DNA of 43,146 bases from Polaromonas sp. GTDB lineage: Bacteria > Pseudomonadota > Gammaproteobacteria > Burkholderiales > Burkholderiaceae_C. Of this stretch, positions 7,418-15,811 are shown in pieces. How positions within the stretch are numbered: position 1 is the stretch's first letter; every line of letters starts with the position of its first letter. Both the position numbers and the translations under genes were made by a program. Under the pieces are notes generated by a model, which did no database searches, was not told where the DNA came from, and saw only the letters and a list, made by a program, of their open reading frames with translations. The DNA is taken from assembly GCF_029945895.1 (NCBI RefSeq), contig NZ_JAQSDL010000042.1, forward strand, positions 1 through 43,146, read 5' to 3'.

Positions 7418-8302
7418 ATGAATAACAACTTCGACTGGCGCCTGGTGCGCTCCTTCCTGGCGGCACTGGACCAGGGCAGCCTGCTGGGCGCGGCACGTGT
7501 CCTGTCCACCACCCAGCCCACCATCGGCCGACACGTCGCCGAACTGGAGGCGCAGCTCGGCGTGTTGCTGTTCGAGCGCACCGGCCGGGGCCTGTTGCCC
7601 ACGCCCACCGCACTGCAGCTGGCAGCGTCGGCCCGCGCCATGGACAGTGCGGCCAACGAGCTCGCACGCAACGTGTCGGGCCTGGAGCCGGGCATTTCGG
7701 GCACAGTGCGCATCACCGCCAGCCAGCCGGTGGCGTGTTATGTGCTGCCGCCCATCCTGGCGCAGATGCGCCTGGCCCTGCCCGACATCCAGGTCGAGCT
7801 GGTGGCCAGCAATGCGGTCAGCAACCTGTTGCGGCGCGAGGCCGACATCGCGCTGCGCATGGTGCAGCCCGCGCAGGCGAGTCTGGTGGTCAAACGCATC
7901 GCCAAAGTCACGCTGGGCTGCTACGCACATCGCGACTACCTGCGCCGGCGCGGCATGCCCAGGCAACCGCAGGAGCTGCTGAACCACGAGCTGGTCGGCA
8001 ATGACCGCGACGAGGCCATCCTCAAGGGCATGACGGGTTTTGGCCTGCCGGTGACACGCGAGTCGTTCGCGTTTCGCTGCGACGACCTGATCGCCTACTG
8101 GGAGGCCGTGCGCGCCGGCCTGGGCATCGGTTTCATTGCCGACTACCTCGCCGCCACCGACAGGGACGTCGTCGCCGTGTTGCCCATGGTCAAGGTGCCG
8201 CCGTTGCCGATCTGGCTCACGGTGCACCGCGAAATCCGCACCAGCCGCCGCATTCGCGCCGTGTATGACTTCCTGAGCCAGGCGGTGCCGAAGGCGCTTT
8301 AG
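7418..8302 (+). CDS. LysR-family transcriptional regulator
   Basis: A 294-residue LysR protein: helix-turn-helix in the first 60 residues (NFDWRLVRSFLAALDQGS, then LGAARVLSTTQPTIGRHVAE), effector domain from about residue 95 (VRITASQPVACYVLPPIL). It is divergent from the epimerase/oxidoreductase pair across a 96-bp gap, the usual arrangement for a regulator and its target. The stop overlaps the convergent arsA stop by four bases. I see no convincing operator in the gap. The effector is unknown. Confidence 0.9.
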   Translation: MNNNFDWRLVRSFLAALDQGSLLGAARVLSTTQPTIGRHVAELEAQLGVLLFERTGRGLLPTPTALQLAASARAMDSAANELARNVSGLEPGISGTVRITASQPVACYVLPPILAQMRLALPDIQVELVASNAVSNLLRREADIALRMVQPAQASLVVKRIAKVTLGCYAHRDYLRRRGMPRQPQELLNHELVGNDRDEAILKGMTGFGLPVTRESFAFRCDDLIAYWEAVRAGLGIGFIADYLAATDRDVVAVLPMVKVPPLPIWLTVHREIRTSRRIRAVYDFLSQAVPKAL

Positions 8303-10110
8303 GCGGCCTGGGCGGCAGGTGCCGCCAGCGCACCCAGGGCCGCCACCCCCACCGGCGGCTCGGCCAGCCAGGGCAGCACAAAAGTGCGGCGCGCCAGGCC
8401 GCCGGCGATACGTGCGGTCTGGCGGTGTTCTCCGGCCAGGCGGGCCTGCAGCAACGGGTCGGTGGTGCCGGTGGCGGCCACGCTTTTGTGGATGATCCAG
8501 GCCCAGGGTTCGATTTTTGCGCGGCGCAAATCGTCCTGCAGTGCCGCGGCCTGACTCACCGGCGTGAACTCGGGCAGGGTCACCAGAAGGACATGCGTCG
8601 TGGACGCATCCTGCAGGCGCATCAACGGCGTGATGATGTGTACCCCATGGTTGCCACCCTCGTACTGCTGCATCATCTGCCGGTGGTAGGCGCCGGTGGC
8701 GTCCATCAGCAGCAGCGAGTGACCGGTGGGCGCGGTGTCCAGCACCACAAAGGCGCTGCGCGCCTCGTTGACGACGCGGCTGAAGGCATGAAACACCGCC
8801 ACCTCTTCGGTGCAGGGCGACTGCAGGTCCTCCAGCAGCAGGGCCCGGCCCTGTTCGTCGAGCGCCTTGCCACGCGTGGCCATGATTTTGGTGATGTAGG
8901 CCTCGGTCTCGGCTTTCGGGTCGATGCGGCCGACCTTCAGGTTCGGCAGGCTGCCGTTGAGCGTGCCCGCCACATGGGCCGCCGGGTCGGTGGTGGTCAG
9001 GTGCACGCTGTGGCCACGTCGGACCAGCCCCACGGCCAGCGCTGCAGCAATGGTGGTTTTGCCGACGCCGCCCTTGCCCATCACCATGATCAGGCCGTGG
9101 CCCAGGGCCGCCAGTTCATCGGCCAGGCGGGACAACGGTTCGGCCGGCAGCTCCGCGCCGGCTGGCGCGGCCGGCACGGCGGCGGGCGCAGACTCTCGCC
9201 CTGGCCCCGCCAGCAAGGCACGCAGCGCCGGCAAGCCCACGGTGTCGAAGGCGCGCAGCGGCACCTCGTCACACGGCAGGCGCGCCAGCGCCTCGGGCAT
9301 CTGCGTGATGGCCCGCAGGCCCAGCGCCTCCATGGCGCGGGCGGTGGGGTCGACCTGGCCGCCCTTCTGCACGGTGGCGTGAAACACGCCGTTGACCACC
9401 AGGCGCTGGTTGGACAGTCCCAGGGTGCGCAGCTCATCGGCGGTGCGCGCGGCTTCCTGCATCGGGCGTGGGTCGGGCCGCGTCACCAGCACCACGGTGG
9501 TGGTGACCTCATTGCTGAGCGCGGCCAGCGCGGCATTGAAGCGCGCTTCCTGCATCTTCAGGCCCGAGTGCGGTCCCAGGCAGGAGGCGCCGCGGTCGTT
9601 GCCGGCCAGAAACCCGCTCCAGGCCTTGGGCAGACTGAGCAGGCGCAAGGTGTGGCCGGTGGGCGCGGTGTCGAAGATGACGTGGTCCCAGCCGGCGCCC
9701 TCCTGGGCCAGCAGCGCGGCGAACTCGTCGAACGCAGCAATCTCGGTGGTGCAGGCGCCGGACAGCTGCTCGCGTACGGTGGCGCGTTCGTCCTCGCTCG
9801 CGCCGGCATCGAGCTGCGCCAGCACGCGCAGGCGGTAGGCTTCGGCGGCCGCATCGGGGTCGATGTTGAGAACCGCCAGTCCCGGCACACCGGGCACATC
9901 CACCGGCTGGTTGCGCAGCGGCACGCCCAGCATTTCGTCGAGGTTGGAGGCGGCATCGGTGCTGACCAGCAACACGCGCCGGCCCGCGTCAGCCAGAGCG
10001 ATGGCCGCCGCGGCCGACAGGGAGGTCTTGCCTACGCCGCCCTTGCCGGTGAAAAAAAGAAAACGCGTGGCGGCAGAAAGAAAACCCGGGGCATCGGTGC
10101 GTGTGTTCAT
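8299..10110 (-). CDS. arsA: Arsenical pump-driving ATPase ArsA
   Basis: A 603-residue tandem ATPase. Two P-loops are present (GKGGVGKTS 22-30 and GKGGVGKTT 345-353), each followed by a DTAPTGH switch. The three cysteines that bind As(III)/Sb(III) in the R773 ArsA have counterparts: Cys120 in LSGACTTEIA, Cys177 in ASCLGPHSG and Cys433 in SPCTEEVAVF. ArsA normally energises the ArsB efflux permease on the inner membrane. No arsB, acr3, arsD, arsC or arsR is in this window, so the partner must be elsewhere or the role differs. I start at 10110 because it gives a compact N-terminus just ahead of the first P-loop; longer in-frame starts run into repeat-like intergenic sequence. Confidence 0.92.
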   Translation of the reverse strand: MNTRTDAPGFLSAATRFLFFTGKGGVGKTSLSAAAAIALADAGRRVLLVSTDAASNLDEMLGVPLRNQPVDVPGVPGLAVLNIDPDAAAEAYRLRVLAQLDAGASEDERATVREQLSGACTTEIAAFDEFAALLAQEGAGWDHVIFDTAPTGHTLRLLSLPKAWSGFLAGNDRGASCLGPHSGLKMQEARFNAALAALSNEVTTTVVLVTRPDPRPMQEAARTADELRTLGLSNQRLVVNGVFHATVQKGGQVDPTARAMEALGLRAITQMPEALARLPCDEVPLRAFDTVGLPALRALLAGPGRESAPAAVPAAPAGAELPAEPLSRLADELAALGHGLIMVMGKGGVGKTTIAAALAVGLVRRGHSVHLTTTDPAAHVAGTLNGSLPNLKVGRIDPKAETEAYITKIMATRGKALDEQGRALLLEDLQSPCTEEVAVFHAFSRVVNEARSAFVVLDTAPTGHSLLLMDATGAYHRQMMQQYEGGNHGVHIITPLMRLQDASTTHVLLVTLPEFTPVSQAAALQDDLRRAKIEPWAWIIHKSVAATGTTDPLLQARLAGEHRQTARIAGGLARRTFVLPWLAEPPVGVAALGALAAPAAQAA

Positions 10111-10206
10111 GGTCACACCATGGCACACCGATGTCCGGCGGGCTTGCCGCAGATCAACGCCCGGCCGGTCGCGCCAGGCTTTTTCGGCAACGGGGTTCTC
10201 CGGGCT

Positions 10207-10257
10207 GTGTAAAGTAGGCATTGCCCTGCAGCACCGCCTTGGCAGGGCGTGTAAAGT
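10207..10257. promoter_or_regulatory. Direct repeat pair flanking an inverted repeat, arsA / 10315 divergent region
   Basis: GTGTAAAGT occurs at 10207-10215 and again at 10249-10257, 42 bp apart (four helical turns). Between them lies the inverted repeat GCCCTGC (10223-10229) and GCAGGGC (10242-10248). The arrangement suggests a regulator site or paired promoter elements for one or both divergent genes. It could also be chance or a relic repeat. Confidence 0.4.
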
Positions 10258-10314
10258 TGTTTTGTTTTTTGGCCAAGCACCCCCGGCGCGGCTGACGGGT
10301 TTGACAAGGATTGA

Positions 10315-11130
10315 ATGCTGATACCACGCTGGCTCCAGACGCCTGGGCACCGCCCCCGCGCGGCGGGCCGCGGGCAAGGCCCCGCAAAGATGTTGCTGCT
10401 GCCCCTGCTGGGGGCCCTGCTGGCCCTGCCTTGCGCCCACGCGCTGGAGTTCAGCTACGGCAACCCCTTCCCCGATGGCCCGTTGGCCGGTGTGGCCCGC
10501 AGCTTGCGGATCAGCGGGGAGCTGGTGCCGGGCGACACGGCCCGCCTGACCGAACTGGTGCGGCGCAAACCCGCCGACGCCTGGCACGCCCTGGGGCGGG
10601 TCGAGCTGGCCATTTCAGGCGGCGACACCACGGAAGCCGTGCTGCTGGCCGACACCCTGGCCGCACTGTATCCGCACACGGTCACCACCGCCGACTGCGC
10701 GGGCGCCTGTGCCATCGTCTGGCTGGCAGGCGCCTGGCGGCTGTTGCCCGAAGGGCGGATTGGCCTGCAACAACAGCCGGGTTCCGCGCCGGACAGGGGG
10801 CCCACCGACCGGCTGCGCACCTACCTTTTCAAGCAGGGCCTGCCCGCGTCGGTTTACGGTCGCTGGATGGCCAGCCGCACCCCGGGGGTGTACTGGCTGT
10901 CCGGGCCGGAGGTCAACACCACCGGCACCTGGCCACCCTACTATTTCCAGAGGCTCAGCGCCCGCTGCCCACCGCTGGACGCCACGGACGAGTCCTTTCA
11001 CGCAGTGCGGCGTTGCGCGGCCCGGCTGGTGATCAGCCAGAAGGCTTTTGCTTTTGACAAACTGCTGGAGGGCGTCAACGACCCGTGGTGGAACGACAAC
11101 CGGGACCTGCTGCGGGATGCGCCGCGGTGA
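10315..11130 (+). CDS. Exported protein with ClpP-like (COG3904-type) fold, function unknown
   Basis: A 271-residue protein with a hydrophobic signal segment MLLLPLLGALLALPCAHA at residues 26-43, so it is probably periplasmic. The mature part follows the COG3904 pattern of ClpP/crotonase-like periplasmic proteins: a hydrophobic strand (VELAISGGDTTEAVLLAD), then ADCAGACAIVWLAGAWR with paired cysteines, where serine peptidases of this fold carry their nucleophile. I see no serine catalytic pair, so activity is doubtful. The 10315 start has an AAGGA ribosome site; a start at 10390 would remove the long basic n-region. Function unknown. Confidence 0.65.
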   Translation: MLIPRWLQTPGHRPRAAGRGQGPAKMLLLPLLGALLALPCAHALEFSYGNPFPDGPLAGVARSLRISGELVPGDTARLTELVRRKPADAWHALGRVELAISGGDTTEAVLLADTLAALYPHTVTTADCAGACAIVWLAGAWRLLPEGRIGLQQQPGSAPDRGPTDRLRTYLFKQGLPASVYGRWMASRTPGVYWLSGPEVNTTGTWPPYYFQRLSARCPPLDATDESFHAVRRCAARLVISQKAFAFDKLLEGVNDPWWNDNRDLLRDAPR

Positions 11131-11134
11131 ATGT

Positions 11135-11207
11135 GGCCCCCACGGTTGCTCACTGCGTGTAGCGCCCTGCCCCCCGAGGGGGCCGCTGCGCCTGCGGCCC
11201 TGGCTGG
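11135..11207 (+). repeat. Dispersed repeat family B, copy 1
   Basis: Starts 4 bp after the stop at 11130 with GGCCCCCACGG, then GTGTAGCGCCC, a CCCCC-CGA-GGGGG stem and a second stem GGCCGC/GCGGCC. Same orientation as the upstream gene. Further similar fragments (CGTTGCTCGTTTCGTGTCAC) follow at about 11223-11245. Confidence 0.75.
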
Positions 11208-11302
11208 TCTGAAGACTTCCTACCGTTGCTCGTTTCGTGTCACTGCTTGCAGCGCGCTAACATGGCGTATCGGCCTTTCTGACCATCACCCAAGGAATTC
11301 TC

Positions 11303-11740
11303 ATGCGATCCATTCTCTGTGCCAGCGTTTTGTCATTGTTGGTGTTGCCCACCGCCTGGGCGCAAGCCGATGCGGCTGCGGCGGCGGCCGCCAAGGAAGC
11401 CGGCGCGTCCGTCACGGCCAGCGGGCTGGTCTACCGCTCGCTGAAAGACGGCAGCGGCGCCAGCCCGGCCGCCACCGACACCGTCAAGGTGCACTACCGC
11501 GGCAGCTTTCCGGACGGCAAGGAGTTCGACAGCTCCTACAAACGCAATGAGCCCACCGAGTTTCCGCTGAACCGCGTGATCCCCTGCTGGACCGAAGGTG
11601 TGCAGAAAATGAAGGTGGGCGGCAAGGCCAAGCTGACCTGCCCGGCGGCGATTGCCTACGGCTCACGCGGCGCGGGCGGCGTGATTCCGCCCAACGCGAC
11701 CTTGCAGTTCGAGATTGAGCTGCTGGAAGTCAGGAAATAA
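11303..11740 (+). CDS. Exported FKBP-type peptidyl-prolyl isomerase
   Basis: A 145-residue protein with a signal peptide (MRSILCASVLSLLVLPTAWA, then QADA) and a single FKBP domain from about residue 45. Landmarks are VKVHYRGSFPDGKEFDSS, the FPLNRVIPCWTEGVQKM segment and AIAYGSRGAGGVIPPNATL before the final strand FEIELLEV. It catalyses cis/trans proline isomerisation in the periplasm. AAGGA lies nine bases before the ATG. It stands alone between two family B repeats. Confidence 0.9.
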   Translation: MRSILCASVLSLLVLPTAWAQADAAAAAAAKEAGASVTASGLVYRSLKDGSGASPAATDTVKVHYRGSFPDGKEFDSSYKRNEPTEFPLNRVIPCWTEGVQKMKVGGKAKLTCPAAIAYGSRGAGGVIPPNATLQFEIELLEVRK

Positions 11741-11760
11741 GCCCCCACGGTCACTTGCAA
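11741..11760 (+). repeat. Dispersed repeat family B, copy 2 (truncated)
   Basis: Only the start of the element is present: GCCCCCACGGTCACTTGCAA, directly after the FKBP stop codon. The stem-forming part is missing and a REP-like sequence follows at 11767. Confidence 0.5.
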
Positions 11761-11766
11761 CAAGAT

Positions 11767-11791
11767 CCGTTCGTCCTGAGCCTGGCGAAGG
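11767..11791. repeat. REP-like short repeat (family C), single copy
   Basis: CCGTTCGTCCTGAGC at 11767-11781 followed by CTGGCGAAGG is close to a short element that is very widespread between bacterial genes. Related copies are at 41960-41984 and 42057-42101. Confidence 0.6.
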
Positions 11792-11809
11792 ATTCCCCCC
11801 CGACGCGCC

Positions 11810-12793
11810 TCAGCCCAGCAAGCCGGACGTGATCTCGTAAGAGCGCAGGCGCGCCTTGTGGTCGAAGATCTGGGAGGTGATCATCAGTTCGTCGGCGCCG
11901 GTGCGGGCCACAAAGGCCTCCAGCGCATGGCGCACCGTCGTTGGGGCACCGATGGCCGAGCATGACAGGGTCTGCTCCAGAATGGCGCGCTCGGGCGGTG
12001 TCAGGCGCTCCTCGTAACCGGCCACCGGCGGCTGCAGGCGCGAAGGCCGACCGCTGCGCAGGTTGACAAAGGCCTGCTGCATCGACGACGACAGCAGTTG
12101 CGCCTGCTCGTCGCTGTCGGCTGCAAACACATTGAAACCCAGCATCACGTAAGGGCGTGCCAGTTGTTCCGACGGCCGGAAGCGACTGCGGTAAACCTCG
12201 ATGGCCTGCATCATCTGCGCCGGCGCAAAGTGCGAGGCAAAGGCAAACGGCAGGCCGAGCTGGGCCGCGAGCTGCGCGCCGAACAGGCTGGAGCCCAGAA
12301 TCCAGAGCGGCACCTTCAGGCCGGCACCGGGCACGGCGCGCACGCGCTGGCCCTCGGACACCGGATCGAAGTAATGCATGAGCTCCACCACGTCCTGCGG
12401 AAACTCGTTGGGGTCGGCGTTCAGGTCGCGCCGCAGCGCGCGTGCCGTTGCCTGGTCGGAGCCCGGCGCCCGGCCAAGCCCGAGGTCGATGCGGCCGGGA
12501 AACAGCGATTCCAAGGTGCCGAACTGCTCGGCAATCACCAGCGGCGAATGGTTGGGCAGCATGATGCCACCCGCACCGACACGGATGCGCGAGGTGCCAC
12601 CGGCCACATGCGCCATGACAACGGCTGTGGCCGCGCTGGCGATACCGGCCATGCCGTGGTGCTCGGCCAGCCAGTAGCGCTGGAAGCCCCAGCGTTCGGC
12701 GTGTTGCGCCAGGTCCAGGGTGTTGCGCAGGGACTGCGCGGCATCGCTGCCCTCCACGATGGGGGAGAGGTCCAGAACGGAAAAAGGGATCAT
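11810..12793 (-). CDS. Luciferase-like (LLM class) flavin-dependent monooxygenase
   Basis: A 327-residue member of the bacterial luciferase-like family, group with MsnO8/YhbW-type proteins. Visible features are the N-terminal [11 protein letters not shown], the [14 protein letters not shown] segment near residue 43, [19 protein letters not shown] near 72 and [14 protein letters not shown] near 100, all typical of this group. These enzymes use reduced flavin from a partner and O2; the substrate is unknown. There is no signal peptide. It is divergent from the NTF2-like gene at 12902 and separated from the convergent FKBP gene by repeat sequence. Confidence 0.88.
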   Translation of the reverse strand: MIPFSVLDLSPIVEGSDAAQSLRNTLDLAQHAERWGFQRYWLAEHHGMAGIASAATAVVMAHVAGGTSRIRVGAGGIMLPNHSPLVIAEQFGTLESLFPGRIDLGLGRAPGSDQATARALRRDLNADPNEFPQDVVELMHYFDPVSEGQRVRAVPGAGLKVPLWILGSSLFGAQLAAQLGLPFAFASHFAPAQMMQAIEVYRSRFRPSEQLARPYVMLGFNVFAADSDEQAQLLSSSMQQAFVNLRSGRPSRLQPPVAGYEERLTPPERAILEQTLSCSAIGAPTTVRHALEAFVARTGADELMITSQIFDHKARLRSYEITSGLLG

Positions 12794-12901
12794 GGGTGGC
12801 AGATGGGTCGCGTTGGCGCATTATCAATGCCCCGTCTGTGACAGCTCGCTGCACAGGCGCACCCGGACGGTGTACGATTTCCTTCCCTTCCGAAAGCGCC
12901 C

Positions 12902-13402
12902 ATGCACCCCAATGAGCAAACCCTGGAGAAGTTCTACAGCGCCTTTGCGCGACTGGACCCGGACACCATGGCGCAGTGTTATGCGCCCGACGCGTCCTTC
13001 GACGACGAGGCTTTTTCGCTGCGTGGGCATGAGCACGTCACGGGCATGTGGCACATGCTGTGCGACGCCACCCGGGCCAGGGGGCGGGATGTGTGGAAAC
13101 TCGACTACAGCGGCATCCAGGCCGACGCGGCCACCGGCCGGGCGCACTGGGAGGCCCACTACCGCTTCAGCGCCACCGGGCGCATGGTGCACAACGTGAT
13201 CGACGGGCGCTTCACCTTCACCCCGCAGGGACTGATCGCCACCCACCGCGACCGCTTCGACTTCTGGGCCTGGGCGCGCCAGGCGCTGGGCACACCGGGC
13301 CTGCTGCTGGGCTGGACGCCTTTCCTGCGCAGCAAGGTGCGCAAAACGGCGGCAGCCAACCTGCACACCTACCTGGCGCGCAGCAAACAGGGCGGGCACT
13401 GA
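12902..13402 (+). CDS. NTF2-like (SnoaL-type) protein
   Basis: A 166-residue protein with the cone-shaped NTF2-like pattern: [18 protein letters not shown] at the start, [16 protein letters not shown] near residue 28, then strands ending in [17 protein letters not shown]. Such proteins are small hydrolases/isomerases or binding proteins; function cannot be given more closely. The last 30 residues extend past the fold. It is the first gene of a five-gene + strand cluster; the dehalogenase-like gene begins two bases after its stop. Confidence 0.8.
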   Translation: MHPNEQTLEKFYSAFARLDPDTMAQCYAPDASFDDEAFSLRGHEHVTGMWHMLCDATRARGRDVWKLDYSGIQADAATGRAHWEAHYRFSATGRMVHNVIDGRFTFTPQGLIATHRDRFDFWAWARQALGTPGLLLGWTPFLRSKVRKTAAANLHTYLARSKQGGH

Positions 13403-13404
13403 GC

Positions 13405-14316
13405 ATGGCATCGACCCTGCCCGAGGCCTGGTTTGAAGGCTTTGAAGCGCGCGACTTCGAGGTCAACGGTACCTCCATCTTCGCCCGCTACGGTGGCAAT
13501 GCGGCCGGCCCGACCCTGCTGCTGCTGCACGGCTTTCCGCAAAGCCATGTGATGTGGCACCGCGTGGCGCTGGCGCTGCAGGCGCACTTTTTCCTGGTCC
13601 TGCCCGACCTGCGCGGCTACGGCGATTCGTCCAAGGTGGCCGGCCTGCCCGACCACAGCAACTACAGCAAACGCAACATGGCGCAGGACGCCGTGGCCGT
13701 GATAGACGCGCTGGGCCGCGGCAGCTTCTACCTGTGCGGCCACGATCGCGGCGGGCGCGTGGCGCACCGCCTGGCGGTGGACCACCCCGCCCGCGTGGAC
13801 AGGCTGTGCCTGATCGACATTGCACCCACGCTGGACATGTACAACGCCACCGACATGCGTTTTGCCACCGCGTATTACCACTGGTTCCACCTGATCCAGC
13901 CCAACCCTCTGCCCGAAACCATGATTGGCGGCAACGCTGTCGCCTACCTGCACGCCAAGCTGGGCGGCTGGGGCAGCCGGGGTTTGAGCTACATCGAGCC
14001 CGAGGCGCTGATCGAGTACGAACGCTGTTTCTGCACGCCCGAGGCGATTCACGCCGCCTGCGAGGACTACCGCGCCAGCGCCGGCATTGACCTGGTGCAC
14101 GACCGGGAAAGCCGGGCGCGCGGCGAAAAGATCACCTGCGACACCCATGTGCTGTGGGGTGAGCGCGGTGTGGTGCAGCAGCTGTTCCAGCCGCTGGACC
14201 TGTGGCAGGCGCAATGCGCCGGCGTCGTCAGCGGCCAGGCCCTGCCGGCCGGGCATTTCATTCCCGAAGAGCTGCCGCTGGAAACCGCGCACGCGCTTCA
14301 CCAATTTTTCAGGTAA
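13405..14316 (+). CDS. Haloacetate (fluoroacetate) dehalogenase-like alpha/beta hydrolase
   Basis: A 303-residue hydrolase predicted to release halide from haloacetates, giving glycolate. Compared with the Rhodopseudomonas enzyme RPA1163 (residue numbers from memory), the full active site is present: nucleophile Asp114 in CGHDRGGR, carboxylate-binding Arg115 and Arg118, Asp138, halide-pocket His159-Trp160 in YYHWFHL, Tyr222 in EDYRASAGI, and His284 in PAGHFIPEE. Spacings from the nucleophile (24 to Asp, 45 to His-Trp, 170 to His) match that enzyme. LLHGFPQSHVMWH and DLRGYGDSSK are also present. No signal peptide. It lies between the NTF2-like and OsmC genes. Whether it acts on fluoroacetate or only chloroacetate, or is an epoxide hydrolase relative, needs assay. 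Confidence 0.85.
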   Translation: MASTLPEAWFEGFEARDFEVNGTSIFARYGGNAAGPTLLLLHGFPQSHVMWHRVALALQAHFFLVLPDLRGYGDSSKVAGLPDHSNYSKRNMAQDAVAVIDALGRGSFYLCGHDRGGRVAHRLAVDHPARVDRLCLIDIAPTLDMYNATDMRFATAYYHWFHLIQPNPLPETMIGGNAVAYLHAKLGGWGSRGLSYIEPEALIEYERCFCTPEAIHAACEDYRASAGIDLVHDRESRARGEKITCDTHVLWGERGVVQQLFQPLDLWQAQCAGVVSGQALPAGHFIPEELPLETAHALHQFFR

Positions 14317-14321
14317 CCATC

Positions 14322-14798
14322 ATGGCGCACTACACCGCTGAGGTTTTATGGCTGCGCAACGAAGGCGACTTTGCGGGCAACCGCTACAGCCGCCGGCACC
14401 TGCTGCGTTTTGACGGTGGCCTGGAAGTACCCGGCTCATCGTCACCGCATGTGGTGCCGCTGCCGATGTCCGACGCCTCGGCGCTGGACCCGGAGGAAGC
14501 CTTTGTGTCCTCGCTGTCGAGCTGCCACATGTTGTGGTTTCTGTCGATTGCGGCGAAGCGCAAATTCTGCGTGGACCGCTACTTCGATGCCGCGGAAGGG
14601 ATCATGGAAAAAAATGCCCAAGGCAAGATCGCCATGACCGTCGTGACCCTGCGGCCCGATGTGGAGTTTTCCGGCGCGCGCCAGCCGACCCGCGAAGCGC
14701 TGGACAGTCTGCACCATGAGGCGCACGACGCCTGCTTCATTGCCAACTCGGTCAAGACCGAGGTGCGCTGCGAGCCGGTGTATGGGGCGCTGACATGA
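14322..14798 (+). CDS. OsmC-family protein
   Basis: A 158-residue OsmC/Ohr-family protein. The two redox cysteines of the family are present: Cys68 in LSSCHMLWFLS and Cys138 in HDACFIANS. Its role is probably thiol-dependent reduction of organic hydroperoxides in the cytosol. The gene starts 5 bp after the dehalogenase-like gene and its stop overlaps a possible ATG of the next gene (ATGA). The order suggests one transcript from 12902 to 16293. Confidence 0.88.
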   Translation: MAHYTAEVLWLRNEGDFAGNRYSRRHLLRFDGGLEVPGSSSPHVVPLPMSDASALDPEEAFVSSLSSCHMLWFLSIAAKRKFCVDRYFDAAEGIMEKNAQGKIAMTVVTLRPDVEFSGARQPTREALDSLHHEAHDACFIANSVKTEVRCEPVYGALT

Positions 14799-14839
14799 CC
14801 CGGCACCGCGCACGGCACGGCAGCCAATGGACCACCGGC

Positions 14840-15811
14840 ATGAAGCGCACGGCCGTGCTCATCGCGCTGTGCGGCCTGATCGGCGGCTGCGCCTCCACCG
14901 ACTCCTTCATCGCGGCAGATCTTGAGCCGGGCCAGTTGCCTGCACCGGACATCACGCTGAACATTGCGGGGCTGGGTCCTTGCACGGACAACCCGGACCG
15001 CAGCCTGCGCCTGGATGCCAGCCAGCCGGTCCACATCCTCGTGCATGGCTGTTTTGGTTCGTCCGGCCAGTTTCGGGGTCTGGCCCAGGTGCTGGCTTTT
15101 CACGGCCAGCAGTCGGCCTGTTTTACCTACGATGATCGCGCCAGGCTCTCCGAGGTGGCGGATGAGCTGCGCACCGCCGTCACCCGGCTCGCCGCTCAGT
15201 CCCGCGCCCCCGAGATCACGGTGATCGGCCACAGCCAGGGTGCGCTGATTGCGCGCAAGGCCATGACAGCACCGCCCGGCACGCGGTCACCGGGCCGTCC
15301 TGTGGACTTGCGCCTGGTGACCATCTCGGGGCCCTTTGCCGGCATTGCGGCGGCCCGGACCTGCGGCCGGACCTGGTTGTACCCGCTCTCCTTTGGCATC
15401 GTGCCGCTGAGCTGCTACCTGGCGACGGGCCCGAAATGGGCAGACATCACCTATTCCTCGCGCTTCATTCGCGAGCCCGGCGCACTGGACGCACAAGTTG
15501 CCAGCTACCTGAAAATCGACACCGACGAGCGCGACAGCTGCCGACGCGAAGAGGGAGGACGCTGCGTCGAGGACGACGATATTTTCACGCTGGACGAGCA
15601 GCGTCAGGAACAGGTCGAAAGCGATGCGCGCACCACGCGGGTGGTGGTCCGGGCCGGCCATGTCGAGATCGTCGGCGACAAACGCGTGGCTCCCAAAAAA
15701 CTGATCGCCCTCCTGCAGGAGCAGGGCGTGCTTCGCCCAACGCCGGCCGCGAGCCTGCCCGCTTTCGGATCGCTGCTGGCGCGCGTCTACGAAAGCAAAC
15801 CCGCCCCATGA
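14840..15811 (+). CDS. Lipoprotein with alpha/beta hydrolase (esterase/lipase) fold
   Basis: A 323-residue protein with a lipoprotein signal MKRTAVLIALCGLIGGC (Cys17 lipidated). The hydrolase part shows ILVHGCFGSSGQF near residue 66 and a nucleophile elbow VIGHSQG with Ser132, then LRLVTISGPF. The acid may be in the DDDIFTLDE region and the histidine in RAGHVEIVGD. It should sit in the outer or inner membrane facing the periplasm. I start at 14840 because it gives a clean lipoprotein signal; an in-frame ATG at 14795 overlaps the OsmC stop and would add 15 residues. The stop overlaps the next gene by four bases. Confidence 0.8.
   Translation: MKRTAVLIALCGLIGGCASTDSFIAADLEPGQLPAPDITLNIAGLGPCTDNPDRSLRLDASQPVHILVHGCFGSSGQFRGLAQVLAFHGQQSACFTYDDRARLSEVADELRTAVTRLAAQSRAPEITVIGHSQGALIARKAMTAPPGTRSPGRPVDLRLVTISGPFAGIAAARTCGRTWLYPLSFGIVPLSCYLATGPKWADITYSSRFIREPGALDAQVASYLKIDTDERDSCRREEGGRCVEDDDIFTLDEQRQEQVESDARTTRVVVRAGHVEIVGDKRVAPKKLIALLQEQGVLRPTPAASLPAFGSLLARVYESKPAP

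Noticed and set aside
10299..10314. TTGACA at 10299 as -35 for the gene at 10315
   Set aside because: Only ten bases separate it from the start codon, leaving no room for a -10 box.
12098..12841. Long open frame antisense to the luciferase-like monooxygenase gene
   Set aside because: High-GC shadow: no family resemblance, no ribosome site, and the opposite strand has a clear conserved protein. The same holds for other long antisense frames, e.g. over glcB, arsA and glutamate synthase.
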